Shown here: piece after piece, positions 1 through 8,637 of the stretch
Numbering within the stretch: the first letter of the stretch is position 1
Layout of the letters: every line of letters begins with the position of its first letter
Origin: DAOUKH01 sp965261455
Lineage (GTDB): Bacteria > Chloroflexota > Dehalococcoidia > SHYB01
Direction: 5' to 3'
DNA: 64,000 bases
NCBI GenBank assembly: GCA_965261455.1
Contig: OZ253453.1
Coordinates: 3,038,001-3,102,000, forward strand
Made by a program: the position numbers and the translations under genes
Notes under the pieces: generated by a model
Databases searched by the model: none
The model's input: only the letters and a program-made list of their open reading frames with translations
Told to the model about the DNA's origin: nothing

Positions 1-463
1 TTCCAAAGATGAAGATGGCCAGAATCCCGGACCAAAACGTAGGCAACGTCTGGCCCAGCACCGGGAATAGCATCAGTGCTCGATCGAGCTTGCTTCCCGC
101 GTTGACCGCCGCTATCACACCTATCGGCACCGCGACGATGATGGCAAACCCAACTGCGGCGGTGGCAAGCGCTATCGAGTTAGGAAGCCGGTCCATGATC
201 AGTGGCGTTACTTTGACCTGGGTCCGAATGGAGGTGCCGAAGTCACCGCGAATGGCACCTGCCATGAACTTGCCGTATTGAACCGGAAGTGGCCGGTCCA
301 GTCCCAGTTCCGCTTCGATTCGGTCCCTGGTCTCCCGAGTGCTCTGAATCGGCAGCAAAGCATCTGCTGGGCTGCCGGTCAGGCGAGGGATGAGAAAGAT
401 CACGACCGTGACGAGCCAGAGGGTGACTAACCCTTGGCCTCCTATGATCAGAATCCGCGTCAT
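1..463 (-). CDS. DppB-type ABC transporter permease, 5' part only
   Basis: This is the first about 154 codons of an inner-membrane permease of the dipeptide/oligopeptide/nickel ABC family; the rest lies beyond the window edge. The start is the ATG at 463, two bases after the stop of the upstream ATPase gene, so the two are probably translationally coupled. A hydrophobic helix runs from about residue 4 to 25. It is followed by the family's periplasmic segment containing GLDRPLPVQYGKF and GDFGTSI, then a second helix rich in A, V and I from about residue 102. DppB proteins normally form a heterodimeric channel with a DppC partner, which should lie just outside the window. The substrate cannot be read from the fragment, and the binding lipoprotein at 6898-8490 is the obvious partner. 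Confidence 0.85.
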   Translation of the reverse strand, partial: MTRILIIGGQGLVTLWLVTVVIFLIPRLTGSPADALLPIQSTRETRDRIEAELGLDRPLPVQYGKFMAGAIRGDFGTSIRTQVKVTPLIMDRLPNSIALATAAVGFAIIVAVPIGVIAAVNAGSKLDRALMLFPVLGQTLPTFWSGILAIFIFG

Positions 464-465
464 CT

Positions 466-1428
466 TCAGACCTCGTAGAGGTGACAGGCGACCTTATGGC
501 CGGGCGAGAGCTCGCGGAGCAGGGGCACTTCCACGGGGCAGCGTTCAAACGCCTTTGGGCAGCGTGTGTTGAATCGGCATCCGGGCGGAGGATTCGCTGG
601 CGAAGGGACCTCCTCGGGCAAGGTGCTTTTCCTTTGGCGCCTATCGACTCCTATCGGCAGAGACGCTGCCAAAAGAGCTTGGCTGTAAGGGTGAAGCGGT
701 TCCTGAAACAGTTCCCTGGAGCTTGCCTCTTCTACTATTTGGCCCAAGTACATTACAGCGACGCGGTCGCTCAGATACCGAACCGTTGCCAGATCATGGG
801 CTATAAGCAGGTAACTGAGCCCGCGAACTGCCTGAAGCGATTTCAGAAGGTTCATGATCTGGGCTCGGATAGAAACGTCCAGCGATGACACAGGCTCATC
901 CAGGACAACGAGCTTCGGCTCAGGTCCTAGCGCTCTTGCTATGGCGATCCGTTGCCTCTGGCCCCCGCTGAACTCATGGGGGAAGTGGTTGGCCATGGAG
1001 GCGTGGAGGCCAACACTCGACAGCAGCTCGGCTACTCGTTCTCTTCGCTCAGTGGCAGTAAGCTGGGTGCTGGTGACTAACGGCTCCGTTATGATGGACG
1101 AAGCCCTCATGCGAGGGCTGAGGGAACTCCAGGGATCCTGGAAGACCGCTTGAACTGAGCGTCGATAGTCTTGGAGCGCCGCGCCTCTCATCGCGGCGGT
1201 GTCGAAACCCTCGAAGCGGACGACCCCCTGCGTTGGCTTTTCTAGCAGGAGCACCATCTTGGCGATGGTAGTCTTGCCACATCCTGACTCGCCTACAAGG
1301 CCCAAGGTCTCGCCCTGATCAATAGCTAACGAGACACCGTCGACGGCTTTGATCCACGCCTTGGGCGCGAAGAAGGGAAGCCTACTCTGAATGGGAAAGT
1401 GCTTCTTTAGGCCACTCAACTCTAGCAT
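466..1428 (-). CDS. Oligopeptide/dipeptide ABC transporter ATPase (OppF/DppF type)
   Basis: Cytoplasmic ATPase of a peptide-type ABC importer, 320 residues. Walker A (GESGCGKT) is at about residues 46-53, followed by a Q-loop (VFQDP), the signature FSGGQ, Walker B ending in VLDEP and the switch histidine in LIAHD. The C-terminal oligo-HPY extension with spaced cysteines (CRFNTRCP) identifies the Opp/Dpp branch. The reading frame stays open upstream to 1746, but that part lies over the preceding ATPase gene and shows no family similarity. I therefore start at the ATG at 1428, where ATGCTAG overlaps the upstream stop codon, a typical coupling arrangement. It should pair with the next ATPase and energise the DppB-like permease. 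Confidence 0.9.
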   Translation of the reverse strand: MLELSGLKKHFPIQSRLPFFAPKAWIKAVDGVSLAIDQGETLGLVGESGCGKTTIAKMVLLLEKPTQGVVRFEGFDTAAMRGAALQDYRRSVQAVFQDPWSSLSPRMRASSIITEPLVTSTQLTATERRERVAELLSSVGLHASMANHFPHEFSGGQRQRIAIARALGPEPKLVVLDEPVSSLDVSIRAQIMNLLKSLQAVRGLSYLLIAHDLATVRYLSDRVAVMYLGQIVEEASSRELFQEPLHPYSQALLAASLPIGVDRRQRKSTLPEEVPSPANPPPGCRFNTRCPKAFERCPVEVPLLRELSPGHKVACHLYEV

Positions 1429-2423
1429 GGGGCCTGCCGTTGAGTTCCGTTGTATTTCCAGCACGATGCAAGATGCCCGTCTTCCAGCACGAACGCTGGA
1501 GGATATTCGCTCAGGCAGGGCTCGTGAACGTAGGGACAGCGCGGTGCGAAGGCGCAGCCGACCGGGATGTCGTATATGGAGGGGGGCTGGCCCTCGATAG
1601 ACTCCAACTCGTCCACATCCTTGTTCGCGTCCGGAACGGAACGCAGCAGGGCTTGCGTGTAGGGATGGGCCGGACGGTCGAAAAGTGTCTCGACATCGGT
1701 TGTTTCGACAATCTTGCCCGCGTACATGACTGCGACCCGGTCGCACAAACGACCGACTATGCCAAAGTCGTGAGTAATGAAGAGGATCGCCAAGCCGAGC
1801 TCTTCCTGGAGATCTTGGAGCAGGTCGAGATATGCGGCCTGCAACGTGACGTCGAGCGAGGTTGTCGGCTCATCTGCGATCAGCACCTCTGGACTGGCGG
1901 ACAACGCGACCGCTCCGACAGCTCTCTGTCTCATGCCACCACTCAATTGGTGAGGATAACTTTCCAGTCTCGCCTCGGGGTCGGGCACCCTCAAGAGCCT
2001 GAGCAGATCTTGCGCCCGCGTCCTAATGGCCATCGTTCTCATCTGCAGGTGCGCCTTGATGGTTTCAGCGATCTGGCTACCGATGGTAAGCACGGGATTG
2101 AGTGCCGTCACGGGATCTTGCAAGACCATCGCAATGCGCTTCCCTCGATAGGAAGGCATCTCCCTGGGGTGCTTTCGTAGCAGGTCTTCCCCATGGAACA
2201 GCGCCTGTCCGCCGACGACCTCGGAAGCAGGCCTGGGGTTGAGGCCAATGATCGAGAGGGCTGTTATGGACTTGCCGGAGCCGGACTCGCCAACCAGCCC
2301 TAGGGTCTCCCCGCGCCGCAGGACAAAGCTAACGCCATCGACGGCCTTGCCTAGGCCCCGTTGGGTAAAAAAATACGTGCGGAGATCCTTGACCTCCAGC
2401 ACATTTTCGCTTTCATTTGTCAC
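1422..2423 (-). CDS. Oligopeptide/dipeptide ABC transporter ATPase (OppD/DppD type)
   Basis: Cytoplasmic ATPase of 333 residues, the usual length for DppD/OppD. Walker A (GESGSGKS) is at about residues 45-52, the Q-loop reads VLQDP, the signature LSGGM, and Walker B ends in IADEP, followed by the H-loop THDFG. The C-terminal oligo-HPY domain has the cysteine pattern CAFAPRCP...C...SCW, which in this family can bind a 4Fe-4S cluster. It overlaps the following ATPase by seven bases and forms the pair of nucleotide-binding subunits with it. About 100 bases separate it from the MmgE/PrpD gene upstream on the same strand, so co-transcription is likely. The substrate is unknown; members of this family also import sugars, opines and other small organics. 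Confidence 0.92.
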   Translation of the reverse strand: MTNESENVLEVKDLRTYFFTQRGLGKAVDGVSFVLRRGETLGLVGESGSGKSITALSIIGLNPRPASEVVGGQALFHGEDLLRKHPREMPSYRGKRIAMVLQDPVTALNPVLTIGSQIAETIKAHLQMRTMAIRTRAQDLLRLLRVPDPEARLESYPHQLSGGMRQRAVGAVALSASPEVLIADEPTTSLDVTLQAAYLDLLQDLQEELGLAILFITHDFGIVGRLCDRVAVMYAGKIVETTDVETLFDRPAHPYTQALLRSVPDANKDVDELESIEGQPPSIYDIPVGCAFAPRCPYVHEPCLSEYPPAFVLEDGHLASCWKYNGTQRQAPC

Positions 2424-2526
2424 AGCTACGGACTCTGCCAGACATCATCCCCGGGCGTGACGTCAGTCGGTAGCAGTGAGCAGGACTGGTTCGACTCCTG
2501 GGGCCGACACGAGAAACCGGTGTGCC

Positions 2527-3954
2527 TCATTGGGGCCCCAATAGGTCTCCCACGCGGCGAACGTCGCTCACATTGTCCAGATCCTTCAGAAGGCTAAGGA
2601 GTTGCGCCGCCTGAGCGTCGCCAATGACAGGGCTGGCCTCTCGCACAAAGTATCCGTCCACCATATCCTGCGGCATCGGGCGCTTCACTGTGTCGAGAAT
2701 GCTGTCCGCCGGAGTCTCACGTACGTGAGTCTTCCCGCCGGCTACTACTTCTACCCGATTCACCAAGGACGGGTCGAACTTCTTGTCCGTGTCCCAAAGA
2801 TGCGTCGCTTGTGTGTCCGAAACGATCCGCACCTTTTGCGCCAAGTCTAGGACTCTCCTATCTTGGAACCGCTCTGCACTGACCCAGTCCGGTCCAACCG
2901 GGATGCCCAACATGTTGTTTGCCATCGCCCAAGGGATTGAAAGGTTAGCCTCGGCGAAGTTCTTCGGCTGCGGGTAGTTGTAGGGGAAGTGGGTCGCATA
3001 CATCTCGCGGCCGTAGAAGTTCACTGCCTCGATCGCATCTGGGTCGAGCTTCTCTTCTCGGACGATGTCGGCGGCCAGCTCTATGGCGCCGAGGGCTCCG
3101 GCGCTGGCGATATAGGGCTTGATCTGGAGGTGCTCGGCCACGTAGTAGTAGGGGTAGGGATCCTTGAAGTTCGTGATGTTCTCTAGGTGATACAGGCCCG
3201 TCTCTCGCTCGAGCGGATCTCGATAGGGCCAGGGGTACCCGTGAGCGGTCTGGGCGAAGGGCCCTTCACAACCTCGTTGTGACAGAAGGGCAGCCTGGAT
3301 GCCTATCTGGCATAGGGAGAAGATCGAGGTCATGTTTACCAGCCTGGTGTACATCTGAACTGCATCAGGTAGGGGGGCAAACTGCCAAGCTATGCCGAAG
3401 GCGTTTTCCATCTGGGTCTCATTCAGCCCCAGCATCTTGCCGGCCTCAAGGGCAATCACCGCGGCGACATGACGGTTCCCGTCCCCGTACGAGCCAACGC
3501 CTTCATTGCCGATCGTCGGCATTGGCACGGCTTCGTTTCGCTTGACACCATGGTGGAAGCGCCCGTTTACGTCATAGGCTACCGAAAAGGCGGTAAGGAC
3601 ATCCTTTCCGCTGGCGCCCAGAAACTCGCCGATGGCTAACGCAACATGGCTGTAGGGATCCATCAAATGCGCGCCGAACGCCGTTACCTTGGTGTCGGTG
3701 CTCCAGGCCATCTGGGCGTTGACCCCGGCGCCAAGTTCCAGAGGCACTTTGCTGCCGTCGCCCACGATCGTGCACTGTGGGGCACCGCCAAGGTCTCTAG
3801 CGTATGCCAAGTACGGCTCGTCGCCGACGTGGTAGCCGAGGAAACCAACACCTTGGCCGGAGATGAAGCAACGCTTGGCCCTTTCAATTGCAGTCTGGGG
3901 GATGTCTTCGAACTTCGCCTCGGTGAAGCGTTGGATGAGTTCCTTGAGAGCCAT
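2527..3954 (-). CDS. MmgE/PrpD family protein
   Basis: A 475-residue protein of normal length for the MmgE/PrpD family, which contains 2-methylcitrate dehydratase, cis-aconitate decarboxylase and many uncharacterised dehydratases. The N-terminal all-helical domain is evident, with the typical stretch DVLTAFSVAYDVNGRFHHG near residues 140-160, and the smaller C-terminal lid domain follows. Related catabolic proteins act on hydroxy- or tricarboxylic acids. No citrate synthase, PrpB lyase or aconitase is nearby, so a methylcitrate-cycle role is not supported. Its position between TPP dehydrogenase genes and a peptide-type importer suggests a dedicated catabolic pathway whose substrate I cannot name. 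The start ATG at 3954 follows a GGGAGGTGACC-like ribosome site. Confidence 0.85.
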   Translation of the reverse strand: MALKELIQRFTEAKFEDIPQTAIERAKRCFISGQGVGFLGYHVGDEPYLAYARDLGGAPQCTIVGDGSKVPLELGAGVNAQMAWSTDTKVTAFGAHLMDPYSHVALAIGEFLGASGKDVLTAFSVAYDVNGRFHHGVKRNEAVPMPTIGNEGVGSYGDGNRHVAAVIALEAGKMLGLNETQMENAFGIAWQFAPLPDAVQMYTRLVNMTSIFSLCQIGIQAALLSQRGCEGPFAQTAHGYPWPYRDPLERETGLYHLENITNFKDPYPYYYVAEHLQIKPYIASAGALGAIELAADIVREEKLDPDAIEAVNFYGREMYATHFPYNYPQPKNFAEANLSIPWAMANNMLGIPVGPDWVSAERFQDRRVLDLAQKVRIVSDTQATHLWDTDKKFDPSLVNRVEVVAGGKTHVRETPADSILDTVKRPMPQDMVDGYFVREASPVIGDAQAAQLLSLLKDLDNVSDVRRVGDLLGPQ

Positions 3955-4002
3955 GGGTCACCTCCCTGTCGACGATCTCACGATGTCCTGAGCGTGGCGC
4001 GA

Positions 4003-5001
4003 CTATCCAAGAGTCGGCTCAACGGCTTGCCGCACTGCCGCGGCTATCGCTGTTGCGTTCGGAATCACGGCTTGCTGCAGCGCGACGGCGCTTGGGATGC
4101 GAATGTCTGGAGTGCCGATGCGAAGGACAGGCGCGTTCAGGTTCCAGAAGCCGTCACCAGCCGCCCGGGCGGCTAACTCCGCACCGAACCCGCCGGTGAT
4201 TGTGGCCTCATGAGCGATAGCAAGTACGCCGGTGCGTTCTAGTGACTGGGCAACAGTGTCGAAGTCCAGCGGGGACACCCATCGGAGGTCAATGATCTCG
4301 GCGCTGATGCCTTGCTCCATTAGAATGTCCGCGGCCCCCAACGCCTCCGTCACCATTCGGGACCAGCTCACGAGGGTCACATGCTCGCCTGTCCGAACGA
4401 CTCGGGCTCCTCCGATGGGCTCGACCGGTCGTCCCAACTCCACCGCCCCTTCCTCTTGGTACATCCCTCGGCACTCGATGATCATGACTGGGTCATCCGA
4501 GGCGATCGCGCTGCGCAACATATCGTAGGCATCTTGGGGGTTACCGGGGAGGCCGACGCGAAGGCCGGGTACGTGGGCAAAGAAGGCTTCAAGGCATTGA
4601 GAATGCTGCGCTGTCGAGCCTGGAGTATGCCCCTGTTGGGTCCGGATCGTAACCGGCGCCCTGAGTTTGCCGGCGGAGCCGTAGTGGATGTTGGGTAGTT
4701 GATTAACCAGTTGATCCATGGCGACTGGCGCAAAGTCGATCCACATTATTTCGACGATAGGGCGACGGCCTCGCATCGCCGACCCGATCGCAGCGCCGAC
4801 GATGGCCGATTCCGAGATGGGAGTGTCGAACACCCGATCGCCGAACTCGTCCCGAAGCCCGCGGGTGGCGCCCCAGACGCCGCCGGGAATGGCCACGTCT
4901 TCGCCGAAGATCAGAGCCTCAGGATAGGTATCGAGCGCCCATCTAAGGGCTTCGTTGACTGCTTTGACGTAGGTCAGCCTAGTCGACGTAGAGGTGGTCA
5001 T
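4003..5001 (-). CDS. TPP-dependent 2-oxoacid/acetoin dehydrogenase E1 component, beta subunit
   Basis: A 332-residue E1-beta (transketolase pyrimidine-binding domain plus C-terminal domain), close in length to PdhB, BkdA2 and AcoB. Visible family marks include the early GEDVA segment that carries the cofactor-activating glutamate, the DTPISE motif near residue 58, TQQGHTPGSTAQHSQ, and a C-terminal domain starting near GEHVTLVSWS. It forms an alpha2-beta2 enzyme with the neighbouring alpha subunit and overlaps the end of that gene by 23 bases, supporting coupled translation. No E2 acyltransferase or E3 lipoamide dehydrogenase gene lies in the window. The pair may work with E2/E3 from elsewhere or in an acetoin-like reaction; the exact substrate is unresolved. 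Confidence 0.9.
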   Translation of the reverse strand: MTTSTSTRLTYVKAVNEALRWALDTYPEALIFGEDVAIPGGVWGATRGLRDEFGDRVFDTPISESAIVGAAIGSAMRGRRPIVEIMWIDFAPVAMDQLVNQLPNIHYGSAGKLRAPVTIRTQQGHTPGSTAQHSQCLEAFFAHVPGLRVGLPGNPQDAYDMLRSAIASDDPVMIIECRGMYQEEGAVELGRPVEPIGGARVVRTGEHVTLVSWSRMVTEALGAADILMEQGISAEIIDLRWVSPLDFDTVAQSLERTGVLAIAHEATITGGFGAELAARAAGDGFWNLNAPVLRIGTPDIRIPSAVALQQAVIPNATAIAAAVRQAVEPTLG

Positions 5002-5935
5002 GAACCCTCTCCACCGATGACATGGGAAACGTCTTGGCCTCCGACTCCGCCGCGGCGATTTCCTCTTGCACTTCCGCCTCGATGGCGTCCAGGTTAGCGG
5101 CGAGCCCTAGCTGTTCTCCGCGTTTCCGCAGTAGAGTCAGCGGCTCCCGGGTCATGGCGGCCTCGACTTCTCCCTTTGGCCGGTAGTGCTGAATATCCCC
5201 GACGTAGTGGCCCACGATGCGTTCGGTTATGGCTTCGATCAGGGTGGGGCCGTCGCCGTTCAGGGCCCGGGCCCGAGCTTCGGCGACGGCCTCGGTTACC
5301 GCCCCAATATCGTTGCCATCGATGGTTATGCCGGGGAAGCCGTAGGCCGCGGCTCGTGTAGACAACTGATGGATCTTGACCATCGATGCGGTAGGGGTCA
5401 ACTCGGAGTAGCGGTTGTTTTCCAAGACGATGATCAAGGGCAAGTTGTAGACCGCAGCGAAGTTCAGAGCCTCGTGCACCTGCCCTTGATTCATCGCGCC
5501 GTCTCCGATCGACAGCAGACTTGCGGCGCCGCTGCCGTCGTAGCGAGAGGCCAGCGCGGCGCCCACGGCCATGCCCGCTCCACCGCCGACAATCGAGTTC
5601 AACCCCAGTACGCCGTGCTCCGGCGCGCAGAAGAACGACGTGCCACCTCTGCCACCGGACAGCGGCGAGTCACGCCCGATGAACTCGGCGAACAGGTGAA
5701 CGAGAGGAACGCCCCGAGCAATGGTCCAACCATGGCCTCGATAAGTTGCGGTGAGCACGTCTTGCTCGGCCAAGGCTCTGCAGGCTCCAACAGGGATGGC
5801 TTCCTGGCCGTTGCACAGCTGCAATGATCCTTGGATCAATCCCTCGTGGCGGAGTTCGGCGCAACGCTCCTCGAAACGCCGGATCGTCGCAATGGCCCGG
5901 TAATCTTCGAGGAGTGACGTATCAGGTTGCGTCAC
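4979..5935 (-). CDS. TPP-dependent 2-oxoacid/acetoin dehydrogenase E1 component, alpha subunit
   Basis: E1-alpha subunit carrying the thiamine diphosphate motif GDGAMNQGQVHE...NN and the family segments YRGHGWTIARGV and SVERVHDHLYVD. I place the start at the GTG at 5935, giving 318 residues. This start has GGAGAG at 5941-5946, while the open frame upstream to 6031 runs into the SMP-30 gene and does not look like E1-alpha. The protein decarboxylates a 2-oxoacid or cleaves an acetoin-like diketone on TPP together with the beta subunit. The RHEG...SLQLCNGQEAIPVGACRAL region is the usual N-terminal E1 pattern. The gene follows the SMP-30-like gene by 25 bases and is probably in the same transcript. 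Confidence 0.88.
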   Translation of the reverse strand: MTQPDTSLLEDYRAIATIRRFEERCAELRHEGLIQGSLQLCNGQEAIPVGACRALAEQDVLTATYRGHGWTIARGVPLVHLFAEFIGRDSPLSGGRGGTSFFCAPEHGVLGLNSIVGGGAGMAVGAALASRYDGSGAASLLSIGDGAMNQGQVHEALNFAAVYNLPLIIVLENNRYSELTPTASMVKIHQLSTRAAAYGFPGITIDGNDIGAVTEAVAEARARALNGDGPTLIEAITERIVGHYVGDIQHYRPKGEVEAAMTREPLTLLRKRGEQLGLAANLDAIEAEVQEEIAAAESEAKTFPMSSVERVHDHLYVD

Positions 5936-5960
5936 GACGGCTCTCCAGGGAGGCCTGCCA

Positions 5961-6827
5961 CTATCGCTGATGGTGGAGGGGCGCGCCCGGCGCTCCGTAA
6001 TCGATCTTGAGGAGGGGATCGGAGAAGACATGGGACACGTAGAGGGTGCGGAGGCCTGGCCCGCCGAAGGCCAGGTTGGCGGGGGCCTTCATCGTGGTCC
6101 CTTCGGGGTCGTGGAGCAGGATCTCATGGGAGCCATCAGGGAAAACGCGGATGACTTTGTTCGTCTCCCATATCGTCCCCAAGAGATTGCCCGAGGCGTC
6201 GAAGGCCATACCATCGGGCTGGCCGTCGAGTCCGCTGATGACGATCTCCGGCGTGCCATACTTCCGCGGCCCAAGGATGGGGACCTTCATGATGTCGTAC
6301 CGGGTAGACTCCATGACATAAACCGCGGATTCGTCGGGGGCGATAGCGGTGCCGTTCGCTAGCCATAGATCGTCCACGACGACCTCGCCGCTGCCATCAG
6401 GGTAGATGGCGAAAAGCGTGCCGTCGGGCATCGGCGGATCCAGAACGTCGTCCCAGCCACGGCGAGAAGAGTTGGACACGAAGAGCGTGCCATCGTTCAT
6501 GAAGGAGCAGAAGTTAGGGAAGTGGAGGCTAGCGTTCCCGACGTGATCGGCAACTGTCGAGATTTCCCCCTCCTGGGTCACCTTCAAGAGGGCGCCGGCT
6601 CCGGGATCGCAGACGAGGATGTTGTTCTCTAGGTCGAGAGTAATCCCCAACGGGTGACCGCCGGTCTTGGCAATTTCCTTGATGCTGCCGTCGGGACTGA
6701 TGCGCCGAATGACGCCGTCCGCCGCACCGCCGCAGTAGGCATACCCCTCCCGGTCGATGGCGACGCCTTCGGGCTCGTGAAGGTTCGGGTGAACCACCTC
6801 CATTTGGCTGAGCTCGAAGACGGACAT
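5961..6827 (-). CDS. SMP-30/gluconolactonase-like beta-propeller protein
   Basis: A 288-residue protein with repeated six-bladed propeller elements of the form EPEGVAIDREGYAYCGG, GHPLGITLDLENNILVCD, LANGTAIAPDESAVYVME and QPDGMAFDASGNLLGT. The SMP-30/gluconolactonase/LRE group hydrolyses sugar and other lactones using a metal held by Glu, Asn and Asp residues. The E in EPEG and the N in LANG are in the right kind of positions. No signal peptide is visible. It sits between the binding protein and the E1 genes, so a ring-opening step in the same pathway is a reasonable inference. The strictosidine-synthase-like branch of the fold cannot be excluded. Confidence 0.8.
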   Translation of the reverse strand: MSVFELSQMEVVHPNLHEPEGVAIDREGYAYCGGAADGVIRRISPDGSIKEIAKTGGHPLGITLDLENNILVCDPGAGALLKVTQEGEISTVADHVGNASLHFPNFCSFMNDGTLFVSNSSRRGWDDVLDPPMPDGTLFAIYPDGSGEVVVDDLWLANGTAIAPDESAVYVMESTRYDIMKVPILGPRKYGTPEIVISGLDGQPDGMAFDASGNLLGTIWETNKVIRVFPDGSHEILLHDPEGTTMKAPANLAFGGPGLRTLYVSHVFSDPLLKIDYGAPGAPLHHQR

Positions 6828-6897
6828 GACGGCCTCCTCTTAGCGACCGAACGCATACGCGCCGACGCACTTCCCGCCGAGACCAGCACTCGCCTGC

Positions 6898-8490
6898 CTA
6901 GCCGCAGGGTACGATCATCTCGAACCGGTGGTAGTGCACCGAGCCGCGGGTGGCGGGCCACTCGCAAATGGTGGAGCCGGAGGCCCAGACATCGCCCGAG
7001 TACGCCACAGGGATGTAGTGATATTCGTTGTAGATCTTCCCAGCGATCTCCAGCGCCAATGCCTGACGAGCCGAGTCGTTCGTTTCCCCGAGATACCGGT
7101 TGTAAAGCGCCGACATCCCCTCGAGGTCTGGGCCGGTAGCCACGAAGCCACCTGCGTCTTGGCCTATGGCAAAGATCTGAAGACTCGAGCTGAGGGTGTC
7201 GCCAAGAGCCGAGTTAAAGGGCCCCATGCTGGCAGGCCCGTCCGAGGCGCCGAGAGTCCGGTTCGTCCACCGGGCGCCTACGGTCCCGATGTCCACCGGA
7301 GTAACTTCGACATCCACCCCGATGTTGACGAAGTAGCCGGCGACGGCCTCGGTGAGGTCCGGAAGCTCGGGACTGCCTGGGAAGTCATACTGCCACATCA
7401 CCAGTTTGAAGCCATCGTGTCCAGATTGCTGCAGTAACCTGCGAGCCTCGTCGGGATTGTATGGGTAAGGCTGCAAGCCCGGATCGGAACCTTCGTGGAG
7501 CGGGCTGATTAGCGCGTTCGGCGACCGCTTGCCGACTGGCGGCGGGTAGATGGCTGCGACGACGGCGTCCATATCGACGGCGAGGGCCAAGGCCTTGCGA
7601 ACGTCCGGATTGTTCGTTGGGTGGCCCGGATCATCGCTCTGAAGGAACGCGAAGAAGTTGTTAACCCCGTCCTCATGGCCCCTAATGGTGAGACCAGCCG
7701 CCCGAATATCTGCCAAGGACTGGGGCGACGATTGAGCCATGTCTAGCTCGCCCCGCTCGACCTGGGACAGGCGCGCGCTCTCTTCTTCCACTAGGGTAAT
7801 CATCAGGTTCTTGTATACAGGTACAAGATCCTCGTTCCAATAGTCGTCATTTCTCTCGAACCGGATGCTCTGCCCAATGGTCCGCTCCACGAAAACCCAA
7901 GGCCCCGTGCCTACGGGGTTTTCGTTCCAGCCCTCAGTCGTCCCTCCCACGTCGCGCCAGCGGTGCTCTGCCATGATGGCAGCATCGCCGAAGCCACGAG
8001 GCGACAGGAACTCGATCCAGAACAGATCGGGGCTCTTTAGATGGAACCGGACCTTGTGGTCGTCGACGACCTCGACGTTGTCCAAGGTGGCGCGCACCTT
8101 GGGACACGCCTGACACGCCGAGCCTTCAGAAGCAAATAGCTCGTCGAAGGTGAACTTGACGTCGGCGGCGGTGAAGTCCTCTCCGTCGTGCCACTCAACG
8201 TCCTCTCTCAGATCCAGTTCGTAGGTCTGCGGGTCAATCCTTCGCCACGCCGTGGCGAGGCCGAAGTCCGCATCGAGGTCGCCATCCTCGTCAATCCCCA
8301 CGAGAAAGTCGTACATGTGCCCCGAATAGTCGACGCCACCGACAGTATCTTGACTCTTGTCCAGCGTCTCCCTAAAGAATGAGGCTAGGCCAATTTTCAG
8401 CGTGGAGTCCTCATCGTCACCCCCGCCACAAGCGACGACAAGCAGTGAGAGAACCATTGCCAAAAAACCTACAGCCCAGAAGCGTTTCAT
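6898..8490 (-). CDS. ABC transporter substrate-binding lipoprotein, family 5 (dipeptide/nickel type)
   Basis: A 530-residue extracytoplasmic solute-binding protein. It begins with a lipoprotein signal peptide whose lipobox LVVAC places the lipidated cysteine near residue 21, followed by a GGGDDEDS linker. SBP_bac_5 marks include YELDLREDVEWHDGEDFTAADVKF-type sequence near residue 95 and repeated segments on VRKALALAVDMDAV and NPDEARRLLQQSGH. It should capture the substrate and hand it to the DppB-type permease and OppD/F-type ATPases further down the same strand. The long peptide-binding fold also serves for sugars, opines and nickel, so the ligand is unknown. It lies 147 bases downstream of an acyl-CoA dehydrogenase gene. 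Confidence 0.9.
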   Translation of the reverse strand: MKRFWAVGFLAMVLSLLVVACGGGDDEDSTLKIGLASFFRETLDKSQDTVGGVDYSGHMYDFLVGIDEDGDLDADFGLATAWRRIDPQTYELDLREDVEWHDGEDFTAADVKFTFDELFASEGSACQACPKVRATLDNVEVVDDHKVRFHLKSPDLFWIEFLSPRGFGDAAIMAEHRWRDVGGTTEGWNENPVGTGPWVFVERTIGQSIRFERNDDYWNEDLVPVYKNLMITLVEEESARLSQVERGELDMAQSSPQSLADIRAAGLTIRGHEDGVNNFFAFLQSDDPGHPTNNPDVRKALALAVDMDAVVAAIYPPPVGKRSPNALISPLHEGSDPGLQPYPYNPDEARRLLQQSGHDGFKLVMWQYDFPGSPELPDLTEAVAGYFVNIGVDVEVTPVDIGTVGARWTNRTLGASDGPASMGPFNSALGDTLSSSLQIFAIGQDAGGFVATGPDLEGMSALYNRYLGETNDSARQALALEIAGKIYNEYHYIPVAYSGDVWASGSTICEWPATRGSVHYHRFEMIVPCG

Positions 8491-8637
8491 GTGTCTCCCT
8501 TCAAGCTAGAGCCGCCTGCAAGTCAACAGGTTTTTGTCGGGGCACCAAGGAGAGAAGTGCCGACATCGTACTCGATCAGTCAAGCACAGGTAAGGGAACC
8601 CATCAGAGAGATAGCGAAGGGCGACGGCGTGTCCGAT